Source: Spirochaetaceae bacterium (GTDB taxonomy: Bacteria; Spirochaetota; Spirochaetia; Treponematales; Breznakiellaceae). From it: 7,376 bases of DNA. The notes under the pieces were generated by a model. The model had not been told where the DNA came from. It saw only the letters and a list, made by a program, of their open reading frames with translations, and ran no database searches. The position numbers and the translations under genes are program-made. How positions within the stretch are numbered: the first letter of the stretch is position 1; every line of letters starts with the position of its first letter. The stretch spans positions 1-7,376 of the forward strand of contig JAIRPH010000188.1 in assembly GCA_031257135.1 (NCBI GenBank), read 5' to 3'. Shown in pieces: positions 6,775 through 7,376 of the stretch.

Positions 6775-6803
6775 AGTGTACCGGATGCCAAAAAGAATGT
6801 CAA
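6775..6803 (-). promoter_or_regulatory. Sigma70-type promoter driving the cobalamin riboswitch
   Basis: TTGACA (6803-6798) and TACACT (6780-6775) on the minus strand are separated by exactly 17 bases. Transcription should start near 6768, a few bases before the aptamer. The intact promoter argues that the riboswitch is still transcribed. Confidence 0.8.
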
Positions 6804-6837
6804 GTAAAATCGTACTTCAAATTTCACGCTGAAAAAT

Positions 6838-6899
6838 GAGGACTGCCGGATAGGCCAACGCCGCGGCTCGCTAGGCGGGCGGCGCAAGCCGACAGCCTC
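6838..6899. repeat. GC-rich imperfect palindrome, unknown role
   Basis: A 62-base block far more GC-rich than its surroundings. GAGG, CTG and CGG at the left end pair with CCG, CAG and CCTC at the right, with one bulge and one mismatch. The centre forms GCTCGC-TAG-GCGGGC with one G-T pair. On the minus strand the fold is followed by ATTTTTC, so it might end leftward transcripts coming from the repeat region. It could also be a dispersed repeat, which one window cannot show. Confidence 0.45.
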
Positions 6900-6955
6900 T
6901 TCCCTCCGCGAGAGATATATCCGAAGCGTTCAACAACCAGCCTTATTTAAGATAT

Positions 6956-7116
6956 TAAACTAGGCTGATTTAATATCCTAAACTAGTACGGTTTAATTTT
7001 TTAAACTAGACTGATTTAGGATGTTAAACTAGTACGGTTTAACATCCTAAACTAGTACGATTTAATATCTTAAACTAGCCTTATTTAAGATGTTAAACTA
7101 GCCTTGTTTAGATTTC
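6956..7116. repeat. Seven tandem 23-bp repeats with internal dyad symmetry
   Basis: Seven consecutive units of exactly 23 bases start at 6956, 6979, 7002, 7025, 7048, 7071 and 7094. A decayed unit lies on the left (6933-6955) and a 9-base remnant on the right (7117-7125). Each unit reads TAAACTAG, four or five variable bases, (G/A)TTTA, then six variable bases. TAAAC and GTTTA are reverse complements, so half-sites alternate along the array every 11 to 12 bp, roughly one helical turn. Units 3 and 4 form a perfect 15-bp inverted repeat (7015-7029 with 7037-7051, 7-base loop). There is no spacer between units, so it is not a CRISPR array. It ends about 55 bases upstream of the promoter of the last gene. 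Confidence 0.9.
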
Positions 7117-7179
7117 TAAATTACCCCGGCAGAAAAATGCGGAAAAATCGCTACCCTAGATACCCGCGGGAAACCGGTA

Positions 7180-7208
7180 TTGCAAAAATACTTACCTTAG
7201 GCTATATA
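7180..7208 (+). promoter_or_regulatory. Sigma70-type promoter of the rightmost gene
   Basis: TTGCAA (7180-7185) and TATATA (7203-7208) are 17 bases apart. The expected start near 7215 leaves a short leader with the ribosome site AAAAGGAG (7218-7225). A small inverted repeat GTATT/AATAC (7177-7181 with 7187-7191) covers the -35 box and could be an operator. Confidence 0.6.
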
Positions 7209-7229
7209 TTCCGTAGCAAAAGGAGATAT

Positions 7230-7376
7230 ATGATTACCTTACATGACGGTCCGGTAACGTTAGCCGGAGGAGTCCCGAAAGACGGCGGGGTACAGCCCGG
7301 TCGCGGGACCCTCGCCTATACCGTGCTGGACGCGCACAACCGCTCAAGCCGGAGCGGGACCTATCGGATTCGGTTT
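7230..7376 (+). CDS. Probable aconitase-family hydratase, N-terminal fragment
   Basis: An open frame of 49 codons that runs off the window. The ATG at 7230 follows AAAAGGAG with ideal spacing and a recognisable promoter. The visible protein starts MITLHDGPVTLAGGVPKDGG and ends with TLAYTVLDAHNRSSRSGTYRIRF. From memory, the segment with AY.(I/V)L..HN followed by a basic stretch and (I/R)(K/R)F resembles the start of the aconitase-like hydratases related to E. coli YbhJ, in which the next residues form the first part of the iron-sulfur/substrate domain. None of the iron-sulfur cysteines lies in the visible part, so the assignment is tentative. If right, it would be a cytosolic 4Fe-4S (de)hydratase of unknown substrate. 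The 23-bp repeat array lies upstream and may influence it. Confidence 0.5.
   Translation, partial: MITLHDGPVTLAGGVPKDGGVQPGRGTLAYTVLDAHNRSSRSGTYRIRF

Noticed and set aside
6838..6899. tRNA or tmRNA-like gene in the GC-rich block
   Set aside because: There is no acceptor stem with CCA-type end, no T-loop consensus GTTCRA and no anticodon arm arrangement.
6933..7125. CRISPR array
   Set aside because: The 23-bp units are directly adjacent with no unique spacers and vary in sequence, and there are no cas genes in the window.

Overview
The window reads as chromosomal DNA from a spirochaete, most likely a Treponema-like species. This is an inference from protein style: a two-PDZ RseP, a periplasmic WD40-like protein using a TTG start, and moderately GC-rich genes separated by very A/T-rich spacers. 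No rRNA, tRNA or phylogenetic marker is present to settle it.

Left part (18-2913, minus strand) is a heavy-metal efflux module. An SmtB/ArsR-type sensor is followed by a free-standing heavy-metal-associated (HMA) domain protein and a P1B-2 type Zn/Cd/Pb ATPase with its own N-terminal HMA domain. The sensor's promoter is a near-consensus sigma70 box with a TTGAA-N6-TTCAA operator on its -10 region. A second, slightly degenerate operator of the same layout precedes the HMA gene. The logic is classical: metal releases the repressor, the ATPase exports metal, and the small HMA protein probably ferries or buffers it.

Centre (2914-6314, plus strand) is a two-gene unit. The intramembrane site-2 protease RseP overlaps by 14 bases a secreted WD40-like protein that starts at TTG, so the two are probably translationally coupled. 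The sensor and rseP are divergent, with promoter elements back to back.

Right part (6315-7229) is 915 bases without a credible gene but full of structure. In order on the plus coordinate it holds: a branched, bidirectional hairpin element (6371-6490); a Shine-Dalgarno plus ATG that opens only a two-codon reading frame on the minus strand (6499-6520); a terminator-like hairpin (6534-6570); a well-conserved cobalamin riboswitch on the minus strand (6612-6760) with its own consensus promoter (6775-6803); a 62-base GC-rich imperfect palindrome (6838-6899); an array of seven 23-bp tandem repeats with internal dyad symmetry (6956-7116); and a promoter for the last gene (7180-7208). I saw nothing in 6900-6932 or 7126-7179 beyond a short CCCGCGGG palindrome. 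The riboswitch has promoter, aptamer, hairpin and ribosome site but no gene to control. It is either the leader of a lost gene or the control region of a non-coding/antisense RNA, and it is the most interesting item here.

Right edge (7230-7376, plus strand) is the first 49 codons of a gene that resembles the N-terminus of aconitase-family hydratases.
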